This document shows positions 1 to 7,958 of a stretch of 64,000 nucleotides of DNA, one piece after another. The translations under genes and the position numbers were made by a program. The first letter of the stretch is position 1. Every line of letters starts with the position of its first letter. The notes below the pieces were generated by a model. That model saw only the letters and a list, made by a program, of their open reading frames with translations, was not told where the DNA came from and searched no databases. The DNA is from MFD00082-c5 sp963697995 (GTDB taxonomy: Bacteria > Chlamydiota > Chlamydiia > Chlamydiales > JAJFMB01), in NCBI GenBank assembly GCA_963697995.1, contig OY969110.1:1488001-1552000 (forward strand), in the 5' to 3' direction.

Positions 1-760
1 GGGTCTGCATATAGGGGCTGTCGAGGGCTTCAGTTCCCCCTATTCTTTGGATCTCTTCGGTGTCTTCTTGAGTGATGAGCTCTAAAATATCGTCCATTGT
101 GACAATTCCAATCAACACGCCCTCTTTGTCAGTCACTGGAAGCGCAGCCTTCTCCTCTTTTAAAAACACTTTGATCGCATCCTCGTCTTTTTCAAAGACA
201 AAAAGGGATGTGAAGCGGCCGTCGGATATCTCTTTGATTTTCGATGTGGGTTGGGCTAAAAGGATCTCTTGGATGCGGATATCATCGATAAGCTTTCCCT
301 GATCGTCGATCACGTAAAGGACTCCAAGGGTTTCGCTATCATGCCCATATTCTCGAACAAACTTAAGGACTTGCTCAACGGTCCAATAATTTTTAATGGC
401 TAAATAGTCGGTCGTCATCAAGCGTCCGACGCTATTTTTGGGGTATCCGAGGAGGGTTAAGGCAACGGCTCTCTCATCTTGGGGAAGAGTTTGCAAAAGG
501 GCATTTTCTGTGGCTTTTGGTAATTTATCAAAAAAGGCTGTTCTATCATCGGGGGCCATTTTTTGAAGAATATAGGCTGTTTGATCGGGGGGAAGAAGCT
601 TAGTGAGACTCGCTTGTGTACTAAAGGGGAGAAATTCGAAAACTTGAACAGAGGCTTCTTTTGTCAAGGTGTTGAAAATGGCTACCTGTTCATCTTGTTT
701 TGCGTTAACGATGAGCTTGGCAATCTGGGGGAATGTGAGGGTTTTTAAGTCTTCAATCAT
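1..760 (-). CDS. mgtE: Magnesium transporter MgtE (N-terminal part, cut by window start)
   Basis: The reverse strand reads from an ATG at 760 to the window edge, about 253 codons without a stop. The product starts MIEDLKTLTFPQIAKLI and shows the two cytosolic modules of MgtE. First comes a helical N domain with repeated LP-type turns (FEFLPF, LTKLLPPDQ, QTLPQDERA). Then come paired CBS domains, with the signatures GRLMTTDYLA, GVLYVIDDQG, LPVTDKEGVLIGIVTMDDIL and the ELITQEDTEEIQRIGG linker that leads to the membrane domain. The five-helix membrane domain lies outside the window. MgtE is a Mg2+ channel in the inner membrane whose CBS and N domains close the pore when intracellular Mg2+ is high. 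It is transcribed away from the repeat block that follows. Confidence 0.93.
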   Translation of the reverse strand, partial: MIEDLKTLTFPQIAKLIVNAKQDEQVAIFNTLTKEASVQVFEFLPFSTQASLTKLLPPDQTAYILQKMAPDDRTAFFDKLPKATENALLQTLPQDERAVALTLLGYPKNSVGRLMTTDYLAIKNYWTVEQVLKFVREYGHDSETLGVLYVIDDQGKLIDDIRIQEILLAQPTSKIKEISDGRFTSLFVFEKDEDAIKVFLKEEKAALPVTDKEGVLIGIVTMDDILELITQEDTEEIQRIGGTEALDSPYMQT

Positions 761-827
761 AAAAATGCATCATATATAAAATAATTTTTAAGTAAAGAGA
801 AGCGGTGTTTTCAAGTTTGTAAATTTA

Positions 828-1082
828 ATGGTAAGGTTAAAGGTTCTAGGAGTTAGGTTTAGGTTTAAAGGTTAAAGGTTTTAGTTTTAAGGGTTAAAGG
901 TTAAAGGTTAAAGGTTTAAAGGTTTTAAGGTTTTAGTTTTAAGGGTTAAAGGTTTTAGTTTTAAAGGTTAAAGGTTAAAGGTTTTAGTTTTAAGGGTTAA
1001 AGGTTAAAGGTTTTAGTTTTAAGGGTTAAAGGTTAAAGGTTTTAGTTTTAAGGGTTAAAGGTTAAAGGTTAAAGGTTTTAAA
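828..1082. repeat. Telomere-like degenerate heptamer tandem repeat
   Basis: This stretch is a run of variants of GGTTAAA and GGTTTTAG, organised further down into a higher-order unit of about 30 bp (AAGGGTTAAAGGTTAAAGG followed by TTTTAGTTTT). Every base on this strand is G, T or A with almost no C, so the two strands are strongly skewed. There is no open reading frame. It sits directly upstream of the mgtE start, so it separates that promoter from the fold-back region. Confidence 0.9.
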
Positions 1083-1086
1083 ACAA

Positions 1087-2025
1087 TTTTTTCAAGTTTG
1101 TAGCTAAAGCCAAACTTGAAAAGGGGAGGGGGGGAGAGAGGACTTTAAAAGCCCTCTCTCTCCCCCCTTAACCCCCCACCACTCACCCTAAATTCGGAAA
1201 CGAGATAATGGCTCCAACCTTTGGTTGGAGGGTTCTAAGGGGGAAAATGCTTTTCCCCCTTAGGATCCCCCTTTTGCTTCCCCTCCTGAGTTGAAAGCAG
1301 GGGGGGAAAGCGATTTCCCCCCTACCCCCCCCTATGCGTCAAAAGGGGGGAAAGTTCCTTTCCCCCCTACCCCCCCTTGATCCTTTTACCCATTGTTGTA
1401 ACTATTTGGCGTTCAATCTAATCGGATGAAGTTTAATCCCTTAAGGTTTTTGGCTGACGCCAAACCTTAAGGCAAAGGGGAGAGAGGTTTTGCACCTCTC
1501 TCCCCTTAACCCCTCTCTCCGCAGCAAAGGCTTCGCCCTTGCAACCCAATAATAAGGGGGTTTTAGGGGCGAAAGCCCCTAACGCGGTGAGGTGGGAGGG
1601 GGAGGAGAGGTGCGAAACCTCTCCTCCCTTTTGCATTTCCAAAGTTTTGGCTTAAGGCCAAAACTTGAAGAAATGCATTTTGCTCTTTTCCGAATAGATT
1701 GATCGCCAAACAGTTATTAAAATGAGTCGAAGGATCAAGGGGGGGGTAGGGGGGAAAGTGAACTTTCCCCCCTTTGACGCATAGGGGGGGTAGGGGGGAA
1801 ATCGCTTTTCCCCCCTGCTTTCAACTTAGGAGGGGAAGCAAAAGGGGGATCCTAAGGGGGAAAAGCATTTTCCCCCTTAGAACCCCTCCAACCAAAGGTT
1901 GGAGCCATTATCTCATTTCCGAATTTAGGGTGAGTGGTGGGGGGTTAAGGGGGAGAGAGGGCTTTTAAAGTCCTCTCTTCCCCCCTCCTCTTTTCAAGTT
2001 TGGCTTTAGCTACAAACTTGAAAAA
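1087..2025. repeat. Large fold-back (inverted repeat) region packed with hairpins
   Basis: The segment 1087-1425 is repeated in inverted orientation at about 1690-2025, with arms of roughly 335 bp around a central region of about 265 bp. The arms match through the elements CAAGTTTG/CAAACTTG, AGAGAGG/CCTCTCT, the GGTTGGAG hairpin, the CTAAGGGGGAAAA block and the CCCCCCTA runs. Each arm is itself a chain of short hairpins. The central region has its own hairpins (1441-1472, 1484-1504, 1569-1582, 1640-1670). No credible gene is present; open frames here are symmetric by-products of the palindromes. Base composition (G or C runs of 6-8) is unlike the neighbouring genes. Confidence 0.85.
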
Positions 2026-2262
2026 ATCGCATCAAGGCTTTGCTTTATTTTTTTTTGTGGCTTAAGGCTTAACCTTGAAAAAAATCGCATCAAGTCTCTG
2101 CTTTAAATTTTTTTTTTTTGCTTTAGCCCCAACCTTGAAAAAATTGTACTAAGTCTCTACTTTAAATTTTTTTTTTTGCTTTAGCCCCAACCTTGAAAAA
2201 ATCGCATCAAGTCTCTGCTTTAATTTTTTTTTTTTGGTTTAAGCTACAAACTTGAAAAATTC
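2010..2262. repeat. About four ~62 bp tandem repeats with long T-runs
   Basis: The motif AACTTGAAAAAATCGCATCA, then AGTCTCTGCTTTAA, then a run of 8-13 T, then GCTTTAGCCCC recurs about four times with few changes. The first unit fuses with the right end of the fold-back arm and the last ends in a copy of the arm motif (AAGCTACAAACTTGAAAAA). The units therefore look derived from the arm terminus. No coding potential was seen. Confidence 0.85.
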
Positions 2263-2279
2263 ACCTTAAGGGATTTTAA

Positions 2280-2308
2280 TTGCAAAAAATAATTAAATAA
2301 GATAGAAT
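2280..2308 (+). promoter_or_regulatory. Sigma70-type promoter of the histidine leader / symporter unit
   Basis: A -35 box TTGCAA (2280-2285) is followed after exactly 17 bp by a -10 box TAGAAT (2303-2308). Initiation would fall near 2315, about 27 bases before the leader peptide ATG at 2342. Prediction from the sequence only. Confidence 0.6.
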
Positions 2309-2341
2309 GTAAATCTCTGAAGCTCATTTGGGAGGATGATC

Positions 2342-2419
2342 ATGGAAACAAAATTAATCTTAAGTTCTTTTTTTTCACTAGGTCATTCTCATCATCATCA
2401 CCACCACCGTTCTGTTTAG
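2342..2419 (+). CDS. Histidine-rich leader peptide (25 aa)
   Basis: A 25-codon frame starts at ATG 2342 and ends at TAG 2417-2419. It is preceded by a strong Shine-Dalgarno GGAGG at 2331-2335, six bases from the start. The peptide ends GHSHHHHHHRSV, so seven of its last eleven residues are histidine, encoded by a mix of CAT and CAC codons. Known amino-acid leader peptides, such as that of the enterobacterial his operon with its run of His codons, act as sensors: scarcity of charged tRNA stalls the ribosome on the codon run and changes expression downstream. The next gene, 42 bases on, is a Na+/solute symporter. I infer a histidine-sensing leader for a transporter. No textbook terminator hairpin lies between the two frames, though a T-rich stretch does (2421-2445). 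It could instead be a metal-binding microprotein. Confidence 0.72.
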   Translation: METKLILSSFFSLGHSHHHHHHRSV

Positions 2420-2461
2420 TCTCTTGTTATTGTTTTTTCTTTTAAATTAAGGGTGTTTTAA

Positions 2462-3802
2462 GTGAGTTTTACTGTCTTTATTTGTACAATGTTTTTTTTA
2501 CAAGGTTTTTACTGGCTTGTAGGTAAGCGATCTTCTCAGGATGTCGAGGGGAGAGAGGATTATTTCTTGGCAAGCAAGAGTGTTTCGCTATTTCCTTTGA
2601 TGATGACTTTTTTGGCAACTCAAGTGGGGGGAGGGGTCATTTTGGGAGCGGCCGATGAGGCGTATCGATTTGGTTGGTCGGTATTTTTGTATCCGTTAGG
2701 AGGAGCCTTAGGGATGATGGTTTTAGGAGCTGGATTTGGTCGGAAGCTCGCAGAGTTTAAAGTGTCGACTGTGGCCGAGATCTTTGAGGTGGTGTATCGT
2801 TCCAAAAGATTGAAACAAGTAGCATCAGTTCTTTCAGTGATCTCTCTTTTTATGATATTGGTTGCCCAAATCATTGCATCTCACAAGTTTTTAGTTAGTA
2901 TCGGGCTTGTAAGCGCGCCCCTTTTTGTTCTTTTCTGGGCGATTGTGATTTTTTATACAGCGCAAGGGGGATTAAAGGCTGTGATTGCAACCGATATGGT
3001 GCAGGCCGCCTTTTTTTCTGTCGTATTTTTGGTCTGTTTCTTCTTTGTTGGGGCTTCAAATCTTGAGGTGTTTCAAACCTCCATCTCATTTGAAAACGTT
3101 TCCCATAAGCTGACCGGCTGGCTTTTGATGCCTCTTTTTTTCATGTTGATCGAACAGGATATGGGGCAAAGATGCTTTGCAGCGGGATCGCCAAAAATTG
3201 TTTCGAGGGCCACTTTTTTAGCCGGCCTTTCGATGATTGTTGTGTGCATTGTTCCCATATTTTTTGGAGTTCTTGCCAAAGAGGCAAATCTCGTGATTCC
3301 CGAAGGGGCAAGTGTCTTGATGACATCGATTGAGTGGTCGACAGGGCCAGTCATTTCGGCAATCGTCGGTTGTGCCATTTTAGCGGCAGTGATATCGACG
3401 GTGACATCCTTGATTAATGCGATTAGCTCGAACGTGTTTAGCGATTTTGGCCTAAACACCAATTTAAGTCTTGTGCGTCTTATTACAAGTGGTATTTCGT
3501 TTGGAGCCATTGGCTTTGCTTTTTACTTTGATAGCATCGTCGACGTTTTGATCCAGAGCTACGAGCTTTCTGTCAGTTGTTTATTTGTGCCGATCATTTG
3601 GGGTTTATTTAAGAAAGAAGGGAATTTTATTTCAGCCCTTTTAGCAATCAGTTTTGGAGCTTTAGCTTTTGTATCATTCCGCGTGATAGAGATTCCTTTA
3701 AGAGAAGTGGTCAGCGTTTTGATCTCTCTTTCCGGCTTTGTTTTAGGAGAGGTCATCGAGAGGTTAAGGGTGCGGGCAGCAATCAAAATTGACGAGGTTT
3801 AA
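2462..3802 (+). CDS. Sodium:solute symporter (SSS family), possible histidine importer
   Basis: The 446-residue protein starts at GTG 2462 with a weak AAGGGTG ribosome site. It is almost entirely hydrophobic, with about 12-13 predicted membrane segments and SSS-type features: an early GKR-x-DYFLASKSV stretch, and a glycine-rich unwound segment (QVGGGVILGAADEAYRFG) as in TM1 of PutP-like proteins. The TDMVQA motif follows later, around residue 180. The family couples uptake of a solute to Na+ entry; substrate cannot be read from the sequence. The histidine leader just upstream suggests histidine, which host-dependent chlamydiae must generally import. It is convergent with the glycosyltransferase gene on the other strand. 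Confidence 0.85.
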   Translation: MSFTVFICTMFFLQGFYWLVGKRSSQDVEGREDYFLASKSVSLFPLMMTFLATQVGGGVILGAADEAYRFGWSVFLYPLGGALGMMVLGAGFGRKLAEFKVSTVAEIFEVVYRSKRLKQVASVLSVISLFMILVAQIIASHKFLVSIGLVSAPLFVLFWAIVIFYTAQGGLKAVIATDMVQAAFFSVVFLVCFFFVGASNLEVFQTSISFENVSHKLTGWLLMPLFFMLIEQDMGQRCFAAGSPKIVSRATFLAGLSMIVVCIVPIFFGVLAKEANLVIPEGASVLMTSIEWSTGPVISAIVGCAILAAVISTVTSLINAISSNVFSDFGLNTNLSLVRLITSGISFGAIGFAFYFDSIVDVLIQSYELSVSCLFVPIIWGLFKKEGNFISALLAISFGALAFVSFRVIEIPLREVVSVLISLSGFVLGEVIERLRVRAAIKIDEV

Positions 3803-3821
3803 ATTAATTAAACTATTTTTT
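3797..3821 (+). terminator. Weak terminator after the symporter
   Basis: A short A/T stem GTTTAA (3797-3802) and TTAAAC (3808-3813) overlaps the symporter stop codon and is followed by TATTTTTT. The stem is weak, so this is a tentative call. Confidence 0.35.
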
Positions 3822-4767
3822 CAGGCAATGGCAAAGGAATAGATTTTTTTAAGCACGCCCCTGTTTTACAGACGCGTAAATGGGGGCATCTGCTTTTGAA
3901 GGACACATTATAGGGGCATCCTCCCTGGTAAAATAGGCAACCTGCAGGCGCGTATTTTTTTCCAAGCGATGGGCCAAAAAAGCTTAACATTTTAGTTTTT
4001 GTCGTTCCCGCAAGATGGAGTGGAAGGGAGTCCATCCCAATCACTAGGTCGAGTTCGTTCATAAAGTGTTGCAGAGAAGCAAGGGACATTTTTGGCAAAA
4101 TCGTCGCTTCATCTGACAAGAGAGCGTTTAGCTGCTGCGCTTCTAAAAACTCCTCCTTTGAACCTTGCAAAATATAAAGAGGCGCTTTCGGAAGCGTCTT
4201 TACCACATTGGCTAATTCCTCAAGGGGCAGTTTTTTGTTCTTCCAAAGCGATCCAGGACAAATCAGAATACCCCCGTCAGCAGGCTTTTCAAAAGGAGTA
4301 TCATTTTTGAGCAAGGGAGGGATTGACTCTACGCGATCAAGTTTTAGCGCTTTTTCGATGATAAAGGTTAAATCGTCTCGAACGTTTTGATTTAAAGGAG
4401 GATTGTACCTCTCATTTGTAAACAACATGTTGGGCCATTCAGAGACCGATTGGTACCCAAAACCTACTTTTCTTGGGCTTTTGAGGACAGAAAGAAGAAA
4501 TCCCGATTTAATATTTGCTTGAAGGTCGAAGATCACATCGTAAGAGGGAAGCTTTTTTAAGGCTTGGTAGATCTTATATTTTGACCCCTTAGTATCGACG
4601 GCAAACACGTTGTCGACTTCAGTGTTAGAAGTGATCAGCTCCTTGTACCTCTCCTCCACAAGCCAATCGATCTGACTCTCTTTGAAATGGGTCCTTAACG
4701 TGTGAAGAGCTGGAAACGTATGGATTAAATCCCCAAGAGAGGAGGTTTTTAAGATCAGAAATCTCAT
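3808..4767 (-). CDS. Glycosyltransferase family 9 (heptosyltransferase-like)
   Basis: This 319-residue protein has the two Rossmann halves of GT9 (GT-B fold) enzymes. The N-terminal nucleotide is close to KTSSLGDLIHTFPALHTLR, the typical heptosyltransferase start. The C-terminal sugar-nucleotide site contains GMDSLPLHLAGTTK and FFGPS. Family members add heptose or related sugars from ADP-heptose to the lipid A-Kdo core at the cytoplasmic face of the inner membrane. The end carries a cysteine cluster (GGCPYN, RCPHLRVC). It is last in the infC-to-rluA gene row and overlaps the upstream pseudouridine synthase gene by 4 bp (ATGA), indicating translational coupling. The exact acceptor sugar is unknown. 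Confidence 0.85.
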   Translation of the reverse strand: MRFLILKTSSLGDLIHTFPALHTLRTHFKESQIDWLVEERYKELITSNTEVDNVFAVDTKGSKYKIYQALKKLPSYDVIFDLQANIKSGFLLSVLKSPRKVGFGYQSVSEWPNMLFTNERYNPPLNQNVRDDLTFIIEKALKLDRVESIPPLLKNDTPFEKPADGGILICPGSLWKNKKLPLEELANVVKTLPKAPLYILQGSKEEFLEAQQLNALLSDEATILPKMSLASLQHFMNELDLVIGMDSLPLHLAGTTKTKMLSFFGPSLGKKYAPAGCLFYQGGCPYNVSFKSRCPHLRVCKTGACLKKSIPLPLPEKIV

Positions 4768-5633
4768 GAGTATTTAATATTTAAAGCTGAAAGGGCCATT
4801 TTAAAATCGCTTGGAAGGGGGCTTGAAATTTTAATGATCTTTTTACTCACAGGGTGCACAAAGGTAAGCGTTAGGGCGTGAAGTAATACCCGGTTTGCAT
4901 TGTAAGGGCAGAGAAACTGTTTGGCGTATTGTCTGTCGCCAAGAATCGGGTGCCCAAGTTCACTTAAGTGCACTCGGATCTGGTGAGTCTTACCAGTCAC
5001 TGGCTGACATTTGATTAAAGAGGCCGCTTTTCCTGTTCTTTCGCAGCGCCAGAGTGTCTTTGCAAACACACCCGTTGGAGTTGATCCCCAAACCGTTTGC
5101 CCTTCAAACCAGTGTTTTTTTCCAAGCATAGAGGATTGAATCCCGTGGGAGTTTTTAGGATACCCGTCTGAGATCGCAAGGTAATCTTTTTTCACCTCTA
5201 ATCGTTCAAATTGCTCTCTTAAACTCTCCGCAATCTCTTTTGTTTTTGCAAAAAGGATAACCCCTGAGGTGTCTTTATCGAGTCTGTGGCTTAAAATATA
5301 GTCGGGAAAAAGAGCTTCAAGGCCTGAGGCATCTGAAGTCATCCCTGCTGGCTTGTCGTAAATTAAGACGCCATCATCTTGGTACAGAATACGGCTTTTC
5401 TCAAGGGTGGTTTTCACTTCAGTTGTCTTTAAAGAAAACCTCACCATATCGTGATTTTTTAATTTTCTCGATCCAAAGCGCTCGATTTGCCCATTCAATT
5501 GACAGCAGTTTTGGCAAAGAGCGTTTCTAATCGTTTTAAGAGTTGCGTTTGGTAGGCGATCTCTTAAAAAAGTTTGAAGAAGCACTCCCGATTCATCCAG
5601 GCCTATCCGCCACTCTTTCTGTAAGTTACTCAT
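4764..5633 (-). CDS. RluA-family RNA pseudouridine synthase
   Basis: The 289-residue protein has the RluA family hallmark HRLDKDTSGVILFAKT, which includes the catalytic aspartate. Further family motifs follow: a YLA-containing strand, GKTHQIRVHLSELGHPILGD, and a C-terminal LHALTLTF strand. A short S4-like N-terminus may be present (residues 10-70, FLRDRLPNATLKTIRNAL). The enzyme isomerises specific uridines in rRNA or tRNA. The target (RluA, RluC or RluD type) cannot be assigned by eye. Start ATG at 5633. It lies 18 bp after pheS and overlaps the heptosyltransferase gene by 4 bp, so it is part of the translation operon. Confidence 0.9.
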   Translation of the reverse strand: MSNLQKEWRIGLDESGVLLQTFLRDRLPNATLKTIRNALCQNCCQLNGQIERFGSRKLKNHDMVRFSLKTTEVKTTLEKSRILYQDDGVLIYDKPAGMTSDASGLEALFPDYILSHRLDKDTSGVILFAKTKEIAESLREQFERLEVKKDYLAISDGYPKNSHGIQSSMLGKKHWFEGQTVWGSTPTGVFAKTLWRCERTGKAASLIKCQPVTGKTHQIRVHLSELGHPILGDRQYAKQFLCPYNANRVLLHALTLTFVHPVSKKIIKISSPLPSDFKMALSALNIKYS

Positions 5634-5651
5634 AAAATCCCCCTAAATCAA

Positions 5652-6683
5652 TTAAACTTGAGCTGTAAATTGGTCTAAGAATCTCAAATCGTTTTCTGTA
5701 AAGAGACGAATATCTGAAATTCCATGCTTGATTTGGGCAAGACGCTCAATCCCAAGCCCCCAAGCAAATCCTGAATACTCTTCAGGGTCAATACCGCAAT
5801 TTTTTAAAACTTCTCTGTGAATCATGCCCGCTCCTCCAATCTCAATCCAGGTGGTATGCTTGCAAAGAGAGCACCCTTTTTTGTCGCAAGCAAAGCAGCG
5901 GATGTCGATTTCAAGCCCTGGTTCCACAAAGGGAAAGTAACTGGGGCGAAAAAGAGTTTCCATTTTCCGACCAAAAAGCTTTTCGATAAACTGATCGATC
6001 GTCGCAAAAAGATCTGGAAATGTCACCCCTTTATCGACGTAAAACGCCTCGATTTGGTGGAAGAACACGTGAGATCTGGCAGAGATGTTTTCGTTTCTAA
6101 AAGCTCTTCCCGGCGCTTGAACACGAATAGGAGGTTTTTGCTTCTCCATCACTCTGACTTGAACGTTGCTTGTGTGAGATCTGAGCAACATATGGTCTGA
6201 GAGGTAAAACGTGTCTTGCATATCCCTTGCAGGATGGTTTTCCGGAATATTAAGCGACTCAAAATTGTAATAATCTGAATCGATATCGGGTCCTAAAGTC
6301 ACTGAAAAACCAAGCGAGGAGAGAATATCGATAATCTCGTCTAGTGTTCTTGTGATAATGTGTTTGTGTCCCACCTTTCTCTCTCGTCCAGGAAGGGTCA
6401 CATCGATCACTTCGTTTTTAAGTCTTAGCTCCTCTTCTTTTTCTAAAAGGAGGGGGAATCTTTTTTCAAGTTCCCCTGTGATCTCCTCTTTCAAATCGTT
6501 GATTTGTCTGCCAAGCTCTTTCTTCTCTTCAGGCAAGAGTTGTTTAAGCGTTTGCATAAGCTCTTGAATGGGCCCTTTTTTGCCCAAATAGTGCACTTTA
6601 AGCTCTTCTAAGTCGCAAGTGTTTGCCACTTTTTCAAGCTTTGCCAAAAACGCTTTTCTCAACTCTTGAATCTGATCGTTCAC
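5652..6683 (-). CDS. pheS: Phenylalanyl-tRNA synthetase alpha subunit
   Basis: The 343-residue protein matches PheS over its whole length. It has an N-terminal coiled-coil tRNA-binding arm (residues 1-90, ending LPGRERKVGHKHII) and then the class II catalytic core. Core motifs are LNIPENHPARDMQDTFY, LLRSHTSNVQVR, the RNENISARSHVFFHQIEAF strand and the motif 3 sequence GFAWGLGIERLAQIKHG. The CFACDKKGCSLCKH cysteine cluster near residue 270 is a metal-binding-like insert seen in many PheS proteins. It charges tRNA-Phe together with PheT, which is not in this window. The gene follows rplT by 12 bp in the infC-rpmI-rplT-pheS order common in bacteria. Confidence 0.97.
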   Translation of the reverse strand: MNDQIQELRKAFLAKLEKVANTCDLEELKVHYLGKKGPIQELMQTLKQLLPEEKKELGRQINDLKEEITGELEKRFPLLLEKEEELRLKNEVIDVTLPGRERKVGHKHIITRTLDEIIDILSSLGFSVTLGPDIDSDYYNFESLNIPENHPARDMQDTFYLSDHMLLRSHTSNVQVRVMEKQKPPIRVQAPGRAFRNENISARSHVFFHQIEAFYVDKGVTFPDLFATIDQFIEKLFGRKMETLFRPSYFPFVEPGLEIDIRCFACDKKGCSLCKHTTWIEIGGAGMIHREVLKNCGIDPEEYSGFAWGLGIERLAQIKHGISDIRLFTENDLRFLDQFTAQV

Positions 6684-6695
6684 AGCTTAAATCCT

Positions 6696-7058
6696 TTAGC
6701 TGGTTTTCAGAGCTTCTTTAGCTTTATCAACAACGATGGAGAAGTTTTGAGGCTCTTTCAATGCCATCTCCGATAAAGATTTTCTATCAAGTTCGCAGTT
6801 TGCTTTTTTCAAACCGAAAATTAACTTGCTGTAGGAAATCCCGTTCATTTTAGCTGCAGCACTCAAACGCATAATCCAGAGCTTGCGGAAATCTCTTTTC
6901 TTCTCTTTGCGACCGCGGTAGCTGAAAGCTAAAGCGTGCAAAACAGTATTACTTGTTTGTCTTAAGTGATTCTTTCTGTCTCCCCAGAAACCTTTAGCTG
7001 CCTTTCTTAAACGTTTAACGCGGCGATGTCTCGCAACAGCACATGTCACTCTAACCAT
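6696..7058 (-). CDS. rplT: 50S ribosomal protein L20
   Basis: The 120-residue basic protein begins MVRVTCAVARHRRVKRLRKAAKG and contains GFWGDRKNHLRQTSNTVLHAL, RDFRKLWIMRLSAAAKMNG and YSKLIFGLKKA, all diagnostic of L20. It binds 23S rRNA early in large-subunit assembly and in many bacteria also represses its own operon by binding the mRNA. It sits between rpmI and pheS. Length is normal for the family. Confidence 0.98.
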   Translation of the reverse strand: MVRVTCAVARHRRVKRLRKAAKGFWGDRKNHLRQTSNTVLHALAFSYRGRKEKKRDFRKLWIMRLSAAAKMNGISYSKLIFGLKKANCELDRKSLSEMALKEPQNFSIVVDKAKEALKTS

Positions 7059-7075
7059 GGTGAACTCCTTTTAGC

Positions 7076-7273
7076 TTACGAAACGCCCATGAGGCGTTTA
7101 TAGGTTTTTAATTTAGTTTCAGTAAGCATGCAGGGCTTTGACAATTGCCTCTTTCTCTTAGCTGTTTTTTTCGTTAAAATGTGGCGTAGTCCAGGGTGGT
7201 TCATTTTGAGTTTACCAGTTGCGGTCACTTTGAACCTCGAAGCTACGGCCTTTTTTGTTTTCATCTTTGGCAT
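7076..7273 (-). CDS. rpmI: 50S ribosomal protein L35
   Basis: The 65-residue basic protein begins MPKMKTKKAVASRFKVTATGK and contains HILTKKTAKRKRQL, typical of L35. It lies 12 bp after infC and 17 bp before rplT, the conserved infC-rpmI-rplT arrangement. It is part of the large ribosomal subunit. Confidence 0.98.
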   Translation of the reverse strand: MPKMKTKKAVASRFKVTATGKLKMNHPGLRHILTKKTAKRKRQLSKPCMLTETKLKTYKRLMGVS

Positions 7274-7285
7274 AAATACTATCCC

Positions 7286-7834
7286 TTACACGTCTTTCGT
7301 GTTTTCTTTTTTCTTTTTAGAAGCGCCCGGCGCAAGCACGATCGTCAGGAAGCGGCCGAAAAGCTTCGCTGGACTCTCTGCTGACGCGACATCGGAAAGA
7401 TCTTCGCAAACCTGATCAATCAGTTTGGAGCCGATCTCCGGATGGGCCATTTCTCGTCCTCGGAACATCAGTGAAATTTTCACTTTATTCCCTTTACTCA
7501 AAAAATCTCTTGCATGACGCAGCTTAGTTTCTAAGTCGTGATCGTCGGTTGTAGGTCTTAATTTAATCTCTTTAATTTTGACCTGATGCTGCGCCTTTTT
7601 ATTCTCTTTCTCCTTCTTCGTTTGGTCGTATCGGTACTTGCCGTAGTCGATCACTTTGCAAACGGGGGGAGAAGCATTTGGGGCAATTTCGACTAAGTCG
7701 AGCCCTGCCTCGTCAGCCCGAGCTTGTGCTTCTTGTATAGAGACAATCCCGACCTGCTCGCCAGTTGCGCCAATGAGGCGTACTTTAAGAGAGCGGATTT
7801 GCCTGTTTATTCTCAATCGTTCGAATCCATCCAT
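7286..7834 (-). CDS. infC: Translation initiation factor IF-3
   Basis: The 182-residue protein carries both IF-3 domains. The N domain has LRINRQIRSLKVRLIG, VSIQEAQARADEAGLDLVEI and PPVCKVIDYGKYRYDQ. The C domain has VKIKEIKLRPTTDDHD, KVKISLMFRGREMAHPEIG and a VLAPG end. IF-3 binds the 30S subunit and checks start-codon pairing. The start chosen is ATG 7834. It lacks a clear Shine-Dalgarno, and no in-frame AUU (the autoregulatory start of the E. coli gene) lies between it and the upstream stop. A promoter-like sequence is 69-97 bp upstream. Confidence 0.96.
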   Translation of the reverse strand: MDGFERLRINRQIRSLKVRLIGATGEQVGIVSIQEAQARADEAGLDLVEIAPNASPPVCKVIDYGKYRYDQTKKEKENKKAQHQVKIKEIKLRPTTDDHDLETKLRHARDFLSKGNKVKISLMFRGREMAHPEIGSKLIDQVCEDLSDVASAESPAKLFGRFLTIVLAPGASKKKKENTKDV

Positions 7835-7902
7835 ATCTATATTTCAATCGTCAAGCTTAAGGTTAGTAAGAGGTTTTCTCCAAATGGTCCCAATTGTAGA
7901 AG

Positions 7903-7931
7903 AGTGTAACGGTTTTCTTATAGAAAGGCAA
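7903..7931 (-). promoter_or_regulatory. Probable promoter of the infC-rpmI-rplT-pheS operon
   Basis: On the minus strand TTGCCT (7931-7926) and TACACT (7908-7903) are separated by 17 bp, matching the sigma70 pattern. It lies between tRNA-Val and infC and points at infC. Confidence 0.5.
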
Positions 7932-7958
7932 GGAAATTGTGATTGGGATCAAAGGAGA

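Noticed and set aside
1433..1968. Open frames of 60-70 codons in the fold-back region on both strands
   Set aside because: They follow from palindromes and G/C runs, have no ribosome sites and mirror each other across the inverted repeat.
2421..2445. Classical attenuator terminator between the His leader and the symporter
   Set aside because: A T-rich stretch is present but no stable stem precedes it, so I do not call a terminator.
7815..7835. TTCGAATCC as a second tRNA T-loop
   Set aside because: It is coding sequence of infC and no cloverleaf can be drawn.
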